Positions 25,268 through 35,200 of a stretch of 56,173 nucleotides of DNA are shown here, piece by piece; positions within the stretch are counted from its first letter, which is position 1, and the number at the start of each line of letters is the position of its first letter. Both the position numbers and the translations under genes were made by a program. The notes below the pieces were generated by a model. It searched no databases. It was not told the origin of the DNA and saw nothing but the letters and a program-made list of their open reading frames with translations. This stretch comes from Planctomycetota bacterium (lineage in GTDB: Bacteria > Planctomycetota > MHYJ01 > WSZJ01 > JACPWG01): positions 1 to 56,173 of the forward strand of contig JACPWG010000167.1 in NCBI GenBank assembly GCA_016197205.1, given 5' to 3'.

Positions 25268-26362
25268 TCACCGCCCCCGCGACGGCCGCGCGAAGATCCG
25301 CGCGTTCGTCCCGTGGCGCGGGTGGTGCGAGTCGTAGAAGTCCCCCTCGCCGCACTCGCACTGCGCCGGATCGTACGAGCCGTAGACCGCGAGCCCCTCT
25401 CGCCCCGCCAGCGCCCGCAGGTAGCGCTCCACCTCCACCAGCATCCGCCCGTCCTCCGACGACACGACCAGCTCGTAGGCGGTCGGGTGGAACGGCGGCA
25501 GGTAGAAGACGACGTCGATCCCCTGAGCGCGAACGTACCGAACGAAGGCCTCGAAGAGCCGGCGCAGCTCGGGGTCCAGCTCCGTGAAGCCGGCGAGGAA
25601 GGCGATCGGCCGCCGCCGCGCGAACTCCACGGCCAGCCGCCGCACCTCGGCCACGCCCCGCTCCCGCACGGACCGGGGATACGACATGGAGCCGTCCGCC
25701 CGTTTGACCGGGTCCTCGTCCTCCGTCGCGTCGGTCGCGCGGATCGGCCGCTTCAACCACTCGCCGAGCACCAGCGCCCGAAGCGAGCGCTGAAAGGTCG
25801 CGGCCGACGCGAGCCTGCCATAGCGTTCCCCCACGAGCGGCGCTTGTCGAGCCCCGAGCTCCGCCTCCCCGGGCAGCCGCGCACGCATCTCCCGGTACTC
25901 GTCCTCCAGCTCCGTCCAGCGGTGCGTGCCGTTGTTTCGGTTGAAGATCCACGGGTCCACGCCGAGCCCGAGCACTCGCGGGGCATGGCCGCACCGTTCG
26001 AACAGACGATAGATCGCGAGGTAGTCCTCCAGCACGGACGACGAGGCCCAGGCGTTAAAAAAAGAGCGACTTGGGAACGCCTCGGCGCCGACCTGGAGTG
26101 AACGGCTGGAGCCGAGGAAGAGCACTTCCCTGCCCTCGCGCGCCGCTTCGGCGTAGCTGCGCAGCACCGCGCGCTCGTACGGCGTGACGAAGGGTACGAC
26201 GTTTCGCCCCTCCGCCAGGAGCCGCGCGACCGCCTGCTCGTAGCGCGCGCCGTCGAACGCGCCGTCGGGGTCCACCAGGAAGTTCGTCAAAAGCACGCCG
26301 AGCGGGATCGGCAAGAGGAGCGCGGCCTTCCCCAGCAAGCGCCCGACGTCCGCGCTCCACAT
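25268..26362 (-). CDS. SGNH-hydrolase-like partner of MBOAT acyltransferase
   Basis: 364 residues with an N-terminal hydrophobic anchor (KAALLLPIPLGVLLTNFLV) and a periplasmic SGNH/AlgX-like domain. LFLGSSRSLQVG near 85 holds the nucleophile-type GxS motif, LGLGVDPWIFNR follows, and FYDSHHPRHGTN near the end supplies a DxxH-like pair. Proteins of this type sit next to AlgI-like O-acyltransferases and complete acyl transfer to an exported polymer. It starts 27 bp after the MBOAT stop on the same strand. The ATG at 26362 has GGAGAG upstream and begins the anchor directly; the open frame reaches further but only as the shadow of the MBOAT gene. Specific polymer unknown. Confidence 0.8.
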   Translation of the reverse strand: MWSADVGRLLGKAALLLPIPLGVLLTNFLVDPDGAFDGARYEQAVARLLAEGRNVVPFVTPYERAVLRSYAEAAREGREVLFLGSSRSLQVGAEAFPSRSFFNAWASSSVLEDYLAIYRLFERCGHAPRVLGLGVDPWIFNRNNGTHRWTELEDEYREMRARLPGEAELGARQAPLVGERYGRLASAATFQRSLRALVLGEWLKRPIRATDATEDEDPVKRADGSMSYPRSVRERGVAEVRRLAVEFARRRPIAFLAGFTELDPELRRLFEAFVRYVRAQGIDVVFYLPPFHPTAYELVVSSEDGRMLVEVERYLRALAGREGLAVYGSYDPAQCECGEGDFYDSHHPRHGTNARIFARPSRGR

Positions 26363-26388
26363 GCGCCCGGCTCTCCGCTCCGCGACGG

Positions 26389-27852
26389 TCAGAACTGAAA
26401 ATAAATGAACGGCGTCCCGTGGAACACGCCGAGCACGAGGACGCTCCCGACGAGCGCGTAGTACCCAGCCCACCGCACCCAGCCGGGCGCGCGCGCGACC
26501 CACTCGCCCGGTGACGTCCGTTGCTCGAACGTCTCCACCACGAGCAGGAGCGCGATCGACCCGAGGGAGAGAAAGAGGCTCCGCCACCCGATTTCCGGCA
26601 GGAGCGCCGCGCGGAGCGCGCCCGGGGAGAGCAGCCCGCCCCAACCGGCGCCGAGCCCCCCGAGGACGCGCAGCGCGTCGGAGAGCGTGTCGGCGCGGAA
26701 GAAGACCCACGCCAGGTTCACCACGCCGTACGTGCACGCGACCGAGAGGCCGAGCGCAAGCCGGGGAAGGCGCCCGAGGCCGAGCGCCGCCGCGACCCGC
26801 GCTCGCACGGCCTGCGTCGCAAGCAGGCCGACCAGACAAAGGCCATGGATGGCGCCCCATGCGAGAAACGTCCATTTCGCGCCGTGCCAGAGTCCGCTCA
26901 CCACGAACACCGCCAGGAGGTTCGCGTACCGACGTCCGCTTGGCACGCGGCTGCCGCCCAGGGGCAGGAAGAGGTAGTCCCGGAACCACGTCGACAGCGA
27001 GATGTGCCAGCGCCGCCAGAAATCGGCGACCGACGCGGCGAAGTACGGCCGCCGGAAATTTTCCATGATCCGGAAACCCATGACGCGCGCGGCGCCGACG
27101 GCCATGTCGGAGTACCCGGAGAAGTCGCAGTAGATCTGGAAGCCGAAGAAAAGCGTGGCGAGCACGAGGGTGAGGCCGGGCCACGCCCCCGGGTCGTCAT
27201 ACACGGGGTTCACGAAGAGCGCGAGCCGGTCGGCGATCACGACCTTCTTGAAAAGCCCCCAGGCCATGAGGCGCAGCCCGCTCGCGGCGCGCGCGTACTC
27301 GAATTCGTGCGTCTCGGCGAACTGCGGCAGGAGGTTCGTCGCCCGTTCGATCGGGCCCGCGACGAGCTGGGGGAAGAAGGCCACGTAGAGCGCGAAGGTG
27401 TGGAAGCGGGGTTCCGCGGGAAGGGCCCCGCGGTAGACGTCGATCGTGTAGCTCAGGGACTGGAAGATGTAGAAGGAGATGCCGACGGGGAGGAGGAAAT
27501 CGGAACGCGGGAGCGGGTCGGGAAGCGAGAAGTGTTCGAGCACCGCTCGAAGAGAGTCGTTGGCGAAGTTGTAGTACTTGAAAAAAAAGAGGAGTCCGAG
27601 GTTGGAGACGAGGCTGAGCAGGAGGAAGGCCCTTCGCCGCGCGGGGGCCTCGGTCCGCTCGATCGAGAGCCCGACGCGCCAATCGACCCAGGTCGAGAGG
27701 ACGAGCAAGAGGAGGTACGCGGGCTCCCACGCGGCGTAGAAGTACCAGCTCGCGGCGAGCAGGAGGTACTGGCGCAGGCGCCGCGGCGCGGCGAAGTAGA
27801 GCGCCACGGCCACGGGGTAGAAGAGGAGGAAGTGCAGGGAATTGAAGAGCAT
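26389..27852 (-). CDS. MBOAT-family membrane O-acyltransferase (AlgI-like)
   Basis: 487 residues, with about ten to twelve membrane helices throughout. The MBOAT catalytic region reads SGLWHGAKWTFLAWGAIHGL, with the essential His. Other family signatures are PVGISFYIFQSLSYTIDVYRG, FFPQLVAGPIERA and YCDFSGYSDMAVGAARVMG. These proteins move acyl groups across the membrane to modify an exported polysaccharide or wall polymer. The downstream SGNH-like gene is its likely periplasmic partner. The ATG at 27852 has only a weak Shine-Dalgarno, but the protein starts exactly as the family does (MLFNSLHFLLFYP). Confidence 0.93.
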   Translation of the reverse strand: MLFNSLHFLLFYPVAVALYFAAPRRLRQYLLLAASWYFYAAWEPAYLLLLVLSTWVDWRVGLSIERTEAPARRRAFLLLSLVSNLGLLFFFKYYNFANDSLRAVLEHFSLPDPLPRSDFLLPVGISFYIFQSLSYTIDVYRGALPAEPRFHTFALYVAFFPQLVAGPIERATNLLPQFAETHEFEYARAASGLRLMAWGLFKKVVIADRLALFVNPVYDDPGAWPGLTLVLATLFFGFQIYCDFSGYSDMAVGAARVMGFRIMENFRRPYFAASVADFWRRWHISLSTWFRDYLFLPLGGSRVPSGRRYANLLAVFVVSGLWHGAKWTFLAWGAIHGLCLVGLLATQAVRARVAAALGLGRLPRLALGLSVACTYGVVNLAWVFFRADTLSDALRVLGGLGAGWGGLLSPGALRAALLPEIGWRSLFLSLGSIALLLVVETFEQRTSPGEWVARAPGWVRWAGYYALVGSVLVLGVFHGTPFIYFQF

Positions 27853-28000
27853 GACGAGGTAGCCGCTGCTGCATTGCCGATGGAATTTGGAAGCCGAAAA
27901 CGACGATGGCGCAGGCCAAGGCGCCGAATTTCAGGAGTCGTCGTCCGGTGTCTTCGGCGTCTTCGGTGGCCCGTCCCTTCGGACTATGCTCGCCGCGGCC

Positions 28001-30412
28001 TCACCGCGCCCGTGCCGGGAGGAGCACGTCGAGGACCTGGTCCACCCGAGCGTTTCGCAGGCCGCGGAGGTAGGCGAGGACGCGTTCCCGGACCTCGGCG
28101 GCGGACGGGAGGCGCGTGGCCTCTCGGGCGAGCGCGCGCAGGTCCGGGCCCTGCAGCTCCTTGAGGAGCCCCTTCAGGACCGGCACGCGGTTGGCGTCGG
28201 TGCACAGGCTGGCGGCGCCGAGGCCGACGAGGAGCGGCGCGCCGAGCGGATTGCCGGGCATCTCGCCGCAGATCGAGACCGGGGTCTTGGCCCGGCCCGC
28301 CGCGACGAGCACCTGCGCGATCGCGCGCAAGAGCACCGGATGGAGCGGGTCGAACTGCGCCGCGACGTGCGGGTTGTTCCGGTCGACGGCGAGCAGGTAC
28401 TGCACGAGATCATTCGTGCCGAGGCTGAGAAAATCGGCTTCACGAGCCAGGTCATTCGCGAGGATGATGGCGGAGGGTACCTCCACCATGGCGCCGAACG
28501 GCGGCGGCGCAGCGGGGCCGCCGGATGCGCTCCGCACCGCGTCGAAGACCTCCCGATAGATCGCGCGCGCCCAACGCCACTCCTCGATGCCCGTCACCAT
28601 GGGGACAAGGACGCGGACCGGGCCGTGCGCCGCCGCGCGGAGGATGGCGGTGAGCTGCGTCCGCAGGAGCTCCGGGTGCTCGCGCAGGAAACGGAGGCCG
28701 CGCAGGCCGAGGGCGGGGTTCTCCTCGCGCGCGATCTGGAGCTGGGGGAGCGGCTTGTCCCCGCCCGCGTCGAGGGTTCGGATCGTGAGCGAGAGGCCCT
28801 TCGCCCCGTCCACCGCGCGCCGGTAGAAGTCGTACTGTTCCTCCTCGGAGGGCAGATGGCGCAGTGCGTAAAAGAGGAACTCCGTGCGGTAGAGGCCGAT
28901 CCCCTCCGCGCCGGAACGGTGGATGGCGTCGAGGTCGCTCAAGAGGCCCATGGTCGCGGTGAGCTCGATGCGCGTGTGGTCCGCGAGCGCGCCCGGGGCG
29001 GAGACGTCCACGTCGAATGCGTGGACGAGGCTCCGGTAGCGGCGGGCGAGTCGATCGTATTCCCGGACCACTTCGGGGGGGGGCTGGACGAAGAGCAGCC
29101 CGGAGGCCCCGTCGAGGATCACCTCGTCTCCGGGCGAGACGCGATCGAGGATCCCCTCGACGCCGACGACCGTGGGGATGCCGAGGGAGCGGGCGAGAAT
29201 GACGCCGTGCCCGCCGGCGCCCCCGCGCGCGGTCGCGACGGCCGCCGCCTTCTGCGTGCTCAAGTACGCGGAGAGGGACGGGTCGAGCGTGGGAGCGACC
29301 ACCACGGCCCCCTCCGGGATGACCGCGCCCTGGGCGAGCGGCTCTTCGCCGAGGTTTTCAAGCAGGCGCCGGCCCACGTCCTCGATGTCGGCCGCGCGCT
29401 CTTTCAAGAAAGCGTCGGTCATCGCCTCGAAGACCGCGAGGTAGCCGTGCACGACCTTCTTGATCGCGAAGCCGGCCGACTGGTGCATGCCGACCACCGC
29501 CTCGATCTTCCGGCGGAACGGTGCGTCCTGAAGGAAGAGGAGGTGTGCGTGGAAGATCTGCGCGTCTTCCGGCGACAGGCGGCTCTGGATCGTCTCGTGG
29601 AGGCGGCGGACCTGTTCGATCGAACGGTCGAACGCGCGCGCGAGCCTCTCCATCTCGGAGCTGGGGTCCTTGATGGGTTCGGGCTGAAGATGTCGCAGGT
29701 CCGTCCTCGGGGTGAAGAGGAACGCGCGGCCGCGAGCGATGCCGGGCACGGCGGGCGTGCCGCGGAGGGTCTGCGGCGTCCCGCGCTCGGGCGGGGCCTC
29801 GGGCGCCCGCGCCGCGCGATCGAGGGACTCGCGGAGCGTGGCGGCGCGGATGATCCCGACGAGCTGAGAAGCGATGGTGGCCATCATCAGCGTCTCGGCC
29901 CGTGTCCATCGACGCGGCCGGCGGGTCTGGATGACGAGGACGCCGAGGCCCTGGCCTCGCTCGACGAGCGGCACGCCGAGGAAGGAGTGGTACAGCTCTT
30001 CGTTGGTCTCGGGGAAGTACTTGAATCTCGGATGCGCGGGCGCCTCTTCGACGGCGACCGGCTTCATCTGCTCGATGGCGAGCCCAGTGAGCCCTTCGGA
30101 GGTCTTCATGTGGACGCGACCCACCGAAGCGGGGTCGAGACCGTGCGTGGCGCGGAGGATGAGTCGCTCGTCCTCGCGCAGGTAGAGGGAGCACACGTCG
30201 ACGCGCACCCGGTCGGCGATGAGGTCGACGAGCGAGGGCAGGGTCCCGGCGGCGTCCTCGGCGTGGCCGATGAGGGCGCTCAGGTCCGCCAGGAGCGACA
30301 GCTCGATCTCCCCCGAGGCTGTGGTGGGGGCCGCGGGCTTCGAGCGGGCCGCGAGGGCCGCTCGGGCGGCACGCACGCCCTTTCTCTTGCGGCGCGGGAT
30401 GGGTTTCGCCAC
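28001..30412 (-). CDS. ptsP: GAF-domain PEP-protein phosphotransferase PtsP (enzyme I-Ntr)
   Basis: About 803 residues. A basic N-terminus is followed by a GAF sensor domain (about 40-190), the enzyme I N-terminal/HPr-interacting domain (about 225-350) and the phosphohistidine swivel domain. The active His is near residue 402 in GGHGVILARSLGIP. The C-terminal PEP-binding barrel has YRTEFLF, TLDAGGDKPLP, GTNDLVQY and the catalytic Cys in ICGEMPGNP near 715. It transfers phosphate from PEP to NPr/HPr in the regulatory PTS. No HPr or EIIA gene lies in the window. The start is taken as the GTG at 30412 (MAKPIPRRKRK), as longer frames overlap the divergent rbfA promoter. Cytosolic. Confidence 0.92.
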   Translation of the reverse strand: MAKPIPRRKRKGVRAARAALAARSKPAAPTTASGEIELSLLADLSALIGHAEDAAGTLPSLVDLIADRVRVDVCSLYLREDERLILRATHGLDPASVGRVHMKTSEGLTGLAIEQMKPVAVEEAPAHPRFKYFPETNEELYHSFLGVPLVERGQGLGVLVIQTRRPRRWTRAETLMMATIASQLVGIIRAATLRESLDRAARAPEAPPERGTPQTLRGTPAVPGIARGRAFLFTPRTDLRHLQPEPIKDPSSEMERLARAFDRSIEQVRRLHETIQSRLSPEDAQIFHAHLLFLQDAPFRRKIEAVVGMHQSAGFAIKKVVHGYLAVFEAMTDAFLKERAADIEDVGRRLLENLGEEPLAQGAVIPEGAVVVAPTLDPSLSAYLSTQKAAAVATARGGAGGHGVILARSLGIPTVVGVEGILDRVSPGDEVILDGASGLLFVQPPPEVVREYDRLARRYRSLVHAFDVDVSAPGALADHTRIELTATMGLLSDLDAIHRSGAEGIGLYRTEFLFYALRHLPSEEEQYDFYRRAVDGAKGLSLTIRTLDAGGDKPLPQLQIAREENPALGLRGLRFLREHPELLRTQLTAILRAAAHGPVRVLVPMVTGIEEWRWARAIYREVFDAVRSASGGPAAPPPFGAMVEVPSAIILANDLAREADFLSLGTNDLVQYLLAVDRNNPHVAAQFDPLHPVLLRAIAQVLVAAGRAKTPVSICGEMPGNPLGAPLLVGLGAASLCTDANRVPVLKGLLKELQGPDLRALAREATRLPSAAEVRERVLAYLRGLRNARVDQVLDVLLPARAR

Positions 30413-30519
30413 GGAAGGTACCCTGCGAGGATGAGGGGAGAAGGGCGACGGGCGAATAGGATACAATGTGCCGCCGCAAAGTCCATTCTTCTCTGGCGCC
30501 GGTTGCAGGCGCGAGTCGA

Positions 30520-30548
30520 TTGACCCGGCGGACGCGGGATGGTAGGCT
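30520..30548 (+). promoter_or_regulatory. Sigma-70 promoter of rbfA-queE
   Basis: TTGACC (30520-30525), 17 bp, TAGGCT (30543-30548), 23 bp before the rbfA ATG. Confidence 0.7.
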
Positions 30549-30571
30549 GCCGGGCAAGGAGAAACCGCGAC

Positions 30572-30955
30572 ATGAAACGAACGGACGACGAATCGGCCGG
30601 CATCCGCCAGGGGCGCTTGTCCCGCGAATTCCTGGATGCGTGCCGGAGCTACATCCTGCCCTCCGCGTCGGACCCGACGCTCGAGGTCCTGGAGGTCGCG
30701 CGCGTGGACGTCTCCACCGACCTGCGCAACGTGACGGTCCACCTGGCGCTGCGGGACGGGGAGGAGGCGCCTCGGCCGGCGGTGCTCAAGGCCGCGCTGG
30801 AACGCGCCGTGCCTTTTTTTCGCAGGATGCTCGCGGAAGCGGTTCCCATGAAGCGGACGCCGCTCCTCCGGCTGGCGTTCGTCTCGCTCAAGAACCTGCC
30901 CCCTTCGCCGCCGCCCGCGGACTCGGCATCCGCCCCGCCGGAGGAGGGGGGCTGA
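30572..30955 (+). CDS. rbfA: Ribosome-binding factor A
   Basis: 127 residues with the RbfA KH-like fold: SREFLDACRSYIL, SDPTLEVLEVARVDVSTDLRNVTVHLAL, and VPMKRTPLLRLAF in place of the usual R-TP-L-F end. It matures the 5' end of 16S rRNA and the 30S subunit. AAGGAG is ten bases before the ATG. The C-terminus (PPSPPPADSASAPPEEGG) is an added low-complexity tail. The stop overlaps the queE start by one base (TGATG), so the two are co-translated. In most bacteria rbfA sits by infB or truB; here it does not. Confidence 0.8.
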   Translation: MKRTDDESAGIRQGRLSREFLDACRSYILPSASDPTLEVLEVARVDVSTDLRNVTVHLALRDGEEAPRPAVLKAALERAVPFFRRMLAEAVPMKRTPLLRLAFVSLKNLPPSPPPADSASAPPEEGG

Positions 30956-31623
30956 TGGCCGACGTCCCGGGACGCGTGAGCGAGGTCTTCTCGAGTCTCC
31001 AGGGGGAAGGCCCCTCCGTTGGGCGGCCGGCGCTCTTTGTGCGGCTGCAAGGGTGCGACGTCGGCTGTTCCTGGTGCGACACGAAGTACACCTGGGACCC
31101 GGCCCTCGGGGAAGCGCTCGACCTGGACGACCTCGAGCGCCGCGCGAGCGCGCTGGGCGCGTGCGACCTCCTCGTGGTGACCGGGGGGGAACCGCTCGCG
31201 CACCCTTCGATCGAGGCCGTGCTCGAGTGGGGCGTGCGTCGTCACGCGCGCGTGGAGGTCGAGACGTCGGCGCTCCGGCCGCCGCCGCTTGCCCGGCCGA
31301 ACCTCGCGTACGTGGCCTCGCCGAAGCTGCCGGGAGTGACGCCGCGTTGGGCGGAGACGTGGGTCCACGTCGGCGCGTTCCTGGCCCTGCCCGCGACGAC
31401 GTTCAAGTTCGTGGTCCGCGACGAACCGGAGTTCGAGGAGCTGCTCGCACTGCTCAGGCGGCACGACCTTCCGCGGGAGCGGGTGATGGTCATGCCGGAA
31501 GGCACGACGGACGCGCAGGTGCGGGCGCGGGCGTTGGCGCTGGCGGAGCCGTGCAAGCGCGCGGGCCTGCGTCTCTCGCCGCGGCTGCACGTGTGGCTCT
31601 GGGGGGCGCGGCGCGGCGTGTGA
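30955..31623 (+). CDS. queE: 7-carboxy-7-deazaguanine synthase QueE
   Basis: 222-residue radical-SAM enzyme of queuosine/7-deazaguanine synthesis, converting carboxy-tetrahydropterin to CDG. SLQGEGPSVGRPALFVRLQG is the classical QueE start, and the cluster cysteines are in CDVGCSWCDTKYTW (about 35-48). TGGEPLAH is the SAM-binding GGE motif. ATG overlaps the rbfA stop; GGAGG lies immediately upstream within rbfA. No queC, queD or queF is in the window. A secure assignment. Confidence 0.93.
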   Translation: MADVPGRVSEVFSSLQGEGPSVGRPALFVRLQGCDVGCSWCDTKYTWDPALGEALDLDDLERRASALGACDLLVVTGGEPLAHPSIEAVLEWGVRRHARVEVETSALRPPPLARPNLAYVASPKLPGVTPRWAETWVHVGAFLALPATTFKFVVRDEPEFEELLALLRRHDLPRERVMVMPEGTTDAQVRARALALAEPCKRAGLRLSPRLHVWLWGARRGV

Positions 31624-31768
31624 GACGCGGCGGGCCATGCCACGAGCGGAACCGTTTCCGGGGGGGGGATAACCACGGAGACACGGAGACACGGAGACAC
31701 GGAGGACGCACGGAGGACGCACGGAGAAGGCACGGAGAGACGAGGACCGCGCTTCCTGAAGTCGGCGA
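31624..31768. repeat. CGGAGACACGG tandem module
   Basis: Positions 31672-31736 are tandem ACCACGGAG/ACACGGAG/GCACGGAG units. The inverse, CCTCCGTGCCTCCGTGGT, lies at 32173-32190, so the two modules bracket the R1 copy between them. Confidence 0.7.
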
Positions 31769-32046
31769 TTTTTTTTCAACAAGCCGAAATGAAGCTAAAG
31801 TCTATCTCTCAGTGGGTTGCCAGCGATGGTCGCCGGTAGCGGAGGCTGGACTCAGCGCCCGGCCTCTGCGTCTCCGCGTCTCTGTGTAAGAGTCCCGCGT
31901 TCGACCCACACGGCCGGTTCGAATTTCAAATTGCAAAAAGTCAAATTTCAAATTTCGCCCGCGGCTAGTTGGGATGCGGAGCCACGATCCAGCCACTTGC
32001 CGCCCTCGGTCGCGTCTAGCCTTTGTTCGGGTCGTTGATTTTTTTT
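31769..32046 (+). repeat. Dispersed element R1, full copy
   Basis: About 278 bp matching, inverted, 52831-53108 with high identity over the whole length: AAGCCGAAATGAAGCT, GGACTCAGCGCCCGGCCTC, AATTTCAAATTGCAAAAAGT, GGCTAGTTGGGA and GTTCGGGTCGTTG. The AT-rich centre has three TTTCAAATT units. The 3' end is shared with the partial copy at 181-280. No conserved reading frame. Confidence 0.8.
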
Positions 32047-32245
32047 GACAGGATCAACAGGATCTTCCTGTACCGCAGCCCGTAAATCCTGTTATCCTGT
32101 CGGAAAGAAGACGCCGGCGTTCGAACCTGCGAAAGCTCGTTCTCGTGGATCCGGCAAGAGTCCTCCATGAAGCCTCCGTGCCTCCGTGGTGAACGGTCAG
32201 CATCCGTCTACCACTGCTGTGCGCCTTGCCTGAGAGGGGATCGTC
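32047..32245. repeat. ACAGGAT palindromic tail and CCTCCGTG module
   Basis: GACAGGATCAACAGGAT (32047-32063) faces ATCCTGTTATCCTGTC (about 32086-32101), the same tail as at 284-346. The CCTCCGTG module at 32173-32190 closes the bracket. No kinase promoter recognised. Confidence 0.65.
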
Positions 32246-35200
32246 GTGGCGGAGCCGAAATTGCCTGAAGACGTGGCCGGCGATCCACCCTCGGGTCGCG
32301 AACCGCCGCTGCCCAGTCTCCCCTTTTCTCTGACGCCGCGCCGCGACTGGGCGTCTTCGAGCACGGGGGGCGGGGACGGAGTCGGCGCGGCCGCGCCCGA
32401 TCCCCGCGCGCAAACCGCCGCGCCCGAGCCGTCGTCTCTGCGCGTGTCGGGACTCGCCGGCGGGACTCGGCCGGAAGCGCTCTTCGCCGGCCGCTACGAA
32501 TTGGGCCCACAACTGGGCAAGGGCGGCATGGGGGTCGTCTATCGAGCGCGCGACCGCCAGTTGCGGCGCGACGTGGCGCTCAAGTTCCCGCTCGCCGAAG
32601 GGGCCAGCTCCGGAGACGTCCAGCGCCTGTACCGCGAGGCACGCGCGGCCGCGGCCCTCCAGCACCCCGGCGTGGTCCAGGTCCTCGACGTCGGGGAATT
32701 CGCGGGCAGGCCGTACTTCACCATGGAGCTGGTCGATGGCGAGCAGGTATCGGACCTCGTGCGCGAGGGTCGCTTGCCCCCGCGCGAGGCCGTCGAGATC
32801 GCGCGGCAGCTCGCCGACGCGCTCGACTACGCGCATGCCCGGGGCGTCCTCCACCGCGACATCAAGCCGGGTAACGTCGTGCTGCGGCGCGAAGAAGTCG
32901 GCCCGAGCGCGGGCGGAGGCACTTCCGAGGCGGGCGCTCACGGCGGCGGGCCCGGGCGCGCCCCGGGGCGCGTGTCCGCGAAGCTCGTGGATTTCGGGCT
33001 GGCCAAAGTCGCGCGCCGCACCAGCTCCAGCTCCGACAGTCGGGAGGGCCTCCCCTCCTCGAAGGGCGTCACCCGCGTCGGCACGGCGCTTGGGACACCC
33101 GCGTACATGAGTCCGGAGCAGCTCGAAGGCGCGACGGCGGTCGATGGCCGCACCGACATTTATGCCCTCGGCGCCACGCTCTACGAAATGCTCACGGGAC
33201 ACGCCCCTTTCCATGACTCCTCCCACCTGGCTCACCTCCTCGAACGCATCCGGGTCGAAGAGCCCGCCTCGCCGCGCCTGCTGGCCCCGGAGGTCGACGC
33301 CGACCTGGAGTCGATCTGCCGGCACTGCCTGGCCAAACGACCGGAGGACCGTTACCAGTCCGCGGGCGCCCTCGCCGAGGACTGCAGGCGCTGGCTCGCG
33401 GGCGAGTCGATTTCCGGCCGGCCGCCGTCGCTTCGGAAGTTGCTCGGGCTCCTGGTCCGGCGGAATCGCACGGCGGTGCTGGTCGCGGCCGTGGCGCTCG
33501 CGCTCGCGGTCGCCGCCGTCTTCGTGTTCCTGGCCCGGGAGCGGGGGCTACGTCGCGAGGCGGAGGGGCATCAGCGGGAGTCGGAGCGGCGGCTTGCGTG
33601 CGCGGTGCGCGAGATGGGACTGCGGGCGCTCGCCGGACGGGACGTCCGCGCGGCGCAGGTCCTCCTCGCGGGCTCCCTGGCCATGCACGACCAAGTGGAG
33701 ACGAGGAAGCATCTCGCCGATGCCTGGACGCGGCCCGGGCGACTCCTCTGGAGCAGCGGGCAAATCGGTCGGGGCCTCGCGGTCGCCGCGGGCCCGGACG
33801 GCAAGCGCTTCGCCACCGGTGGGGAGGACTTCGCGATTCGCGTCTGGGACGCCTCCGACGGGCGCGAGCTTTGGGTTCGACGGGGGCACGTAGGGGCCGT
33901 ACACGCGGTGGCCTTTGATCCGGGCGGCGACCGCATCGTCTCGGGGAGCTACGACGGCACGGCGCGGATCTGGGACGCGGAGACGGGCAAGGAGCTGGCG
34001 ACCCATCGGGGGCACAAGGGGGCGGTCTGGTCGGCCGCGTTCGCGGCGGATGGCCGGACCGTCGCTACCGCGGGAGAAGACGGCTTCGTCCGTCTCTGGG
34101 ACCCCGCCTCGGGCCAGGACGTCCACGAACCTCTTCGTCACGACGACAGCGTGCACGACGTGGCTTCCAGCCCGGACGGCCGCTGGCTGGCCAGCGCGAG
34201 CTTCGACGGCAAGGTCCGGATCTGGCGGGCGGGGACGTACGAACTCTCGCAGACGATCGAACGCGATCGCGGCTGGGTGTACTGCGTCGCGTTCAGCCCG
34301 GACGGGCGCTGGCTCGCGTCCGGCACCGACGATCGGAACGTGCGCGTATCGAACGTGGAAACGGGGCAGGAGACGCTCACGCTGCGTGGACATGAGCGGC
34401 CGGTCCAGCAAGTCGCCTTCAGCCCGGACGGCAAGCTGCTTCTTTCCACGAGCCTGGACCAGACCGTGCGCGTCTGGGAAGTGGATTCGCAGAATGAGGT
34501 GTTCACCCTACACGGCCGAGCGGGCGGGAGCTGGGGGATGCGAGCGGCGTTTGTGGGCGGGCGACGGCGGGTGGCCTGCGGGGACCTGGAGGGACGGCTC
34601 CAGGCGTGGGACCTCGATGCGAAGGAGGTCGTGCGACTGCGGGGGCACGAGGGAGACGTCTGGGGCGTGGCCTTCGGGCCGGGGGGCCGCGAGCTGGTGA
34701 GCGGCGGCGAGGACAAGACCGTCCGCGTCTGGGACGTGGAGCGGCGCGAAGAGGTCGCCAAGCTCTGCGGGCATTCGGACCGCGTCTCCGGGGTCGCGTT
34801 CAGCCCGGACGGCGCGCATCTCGCCTCCGCGGGACGGGACCACAGCGTCCGCCTGTGCACGCTGGCGGGAAGCAAGGAGGAGCGGACCCTGTCCGGGCAC
34901 GCGGCGGAAGTGATCGACGTGTCGTTCAGCCCGGACGGGCGGCGGCTCGCCTCGGTCGGAGAGGATCACGAGGGCCGCATTTGGGACGTCGAGACGGGCA
35001 AGCTGCTGTGGCGTCTTCAGGGGCACGGCGCGGGGGTGGCGGGCGTGGCCTTCTCGGCGGACGGGCGGCGCGTGGCCACGGGCGGCTATGATCGGTTCGT
35101 CCGGACGTGGGACGCGGAGACCGGCGCAGGCAAACAGGTCCTGGCCGGCCACGAAAACAAGGCGGAGGGCGTGTCGTTCAGCCCGGACGGGCGGCTGCTG

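Noticed and set aside
31672..31736. CRISPR array suggested by regular CACGGAG units
   Set aside because: Units of about 9 bp without spacers and no cas genes; a simple tandem repeat module.
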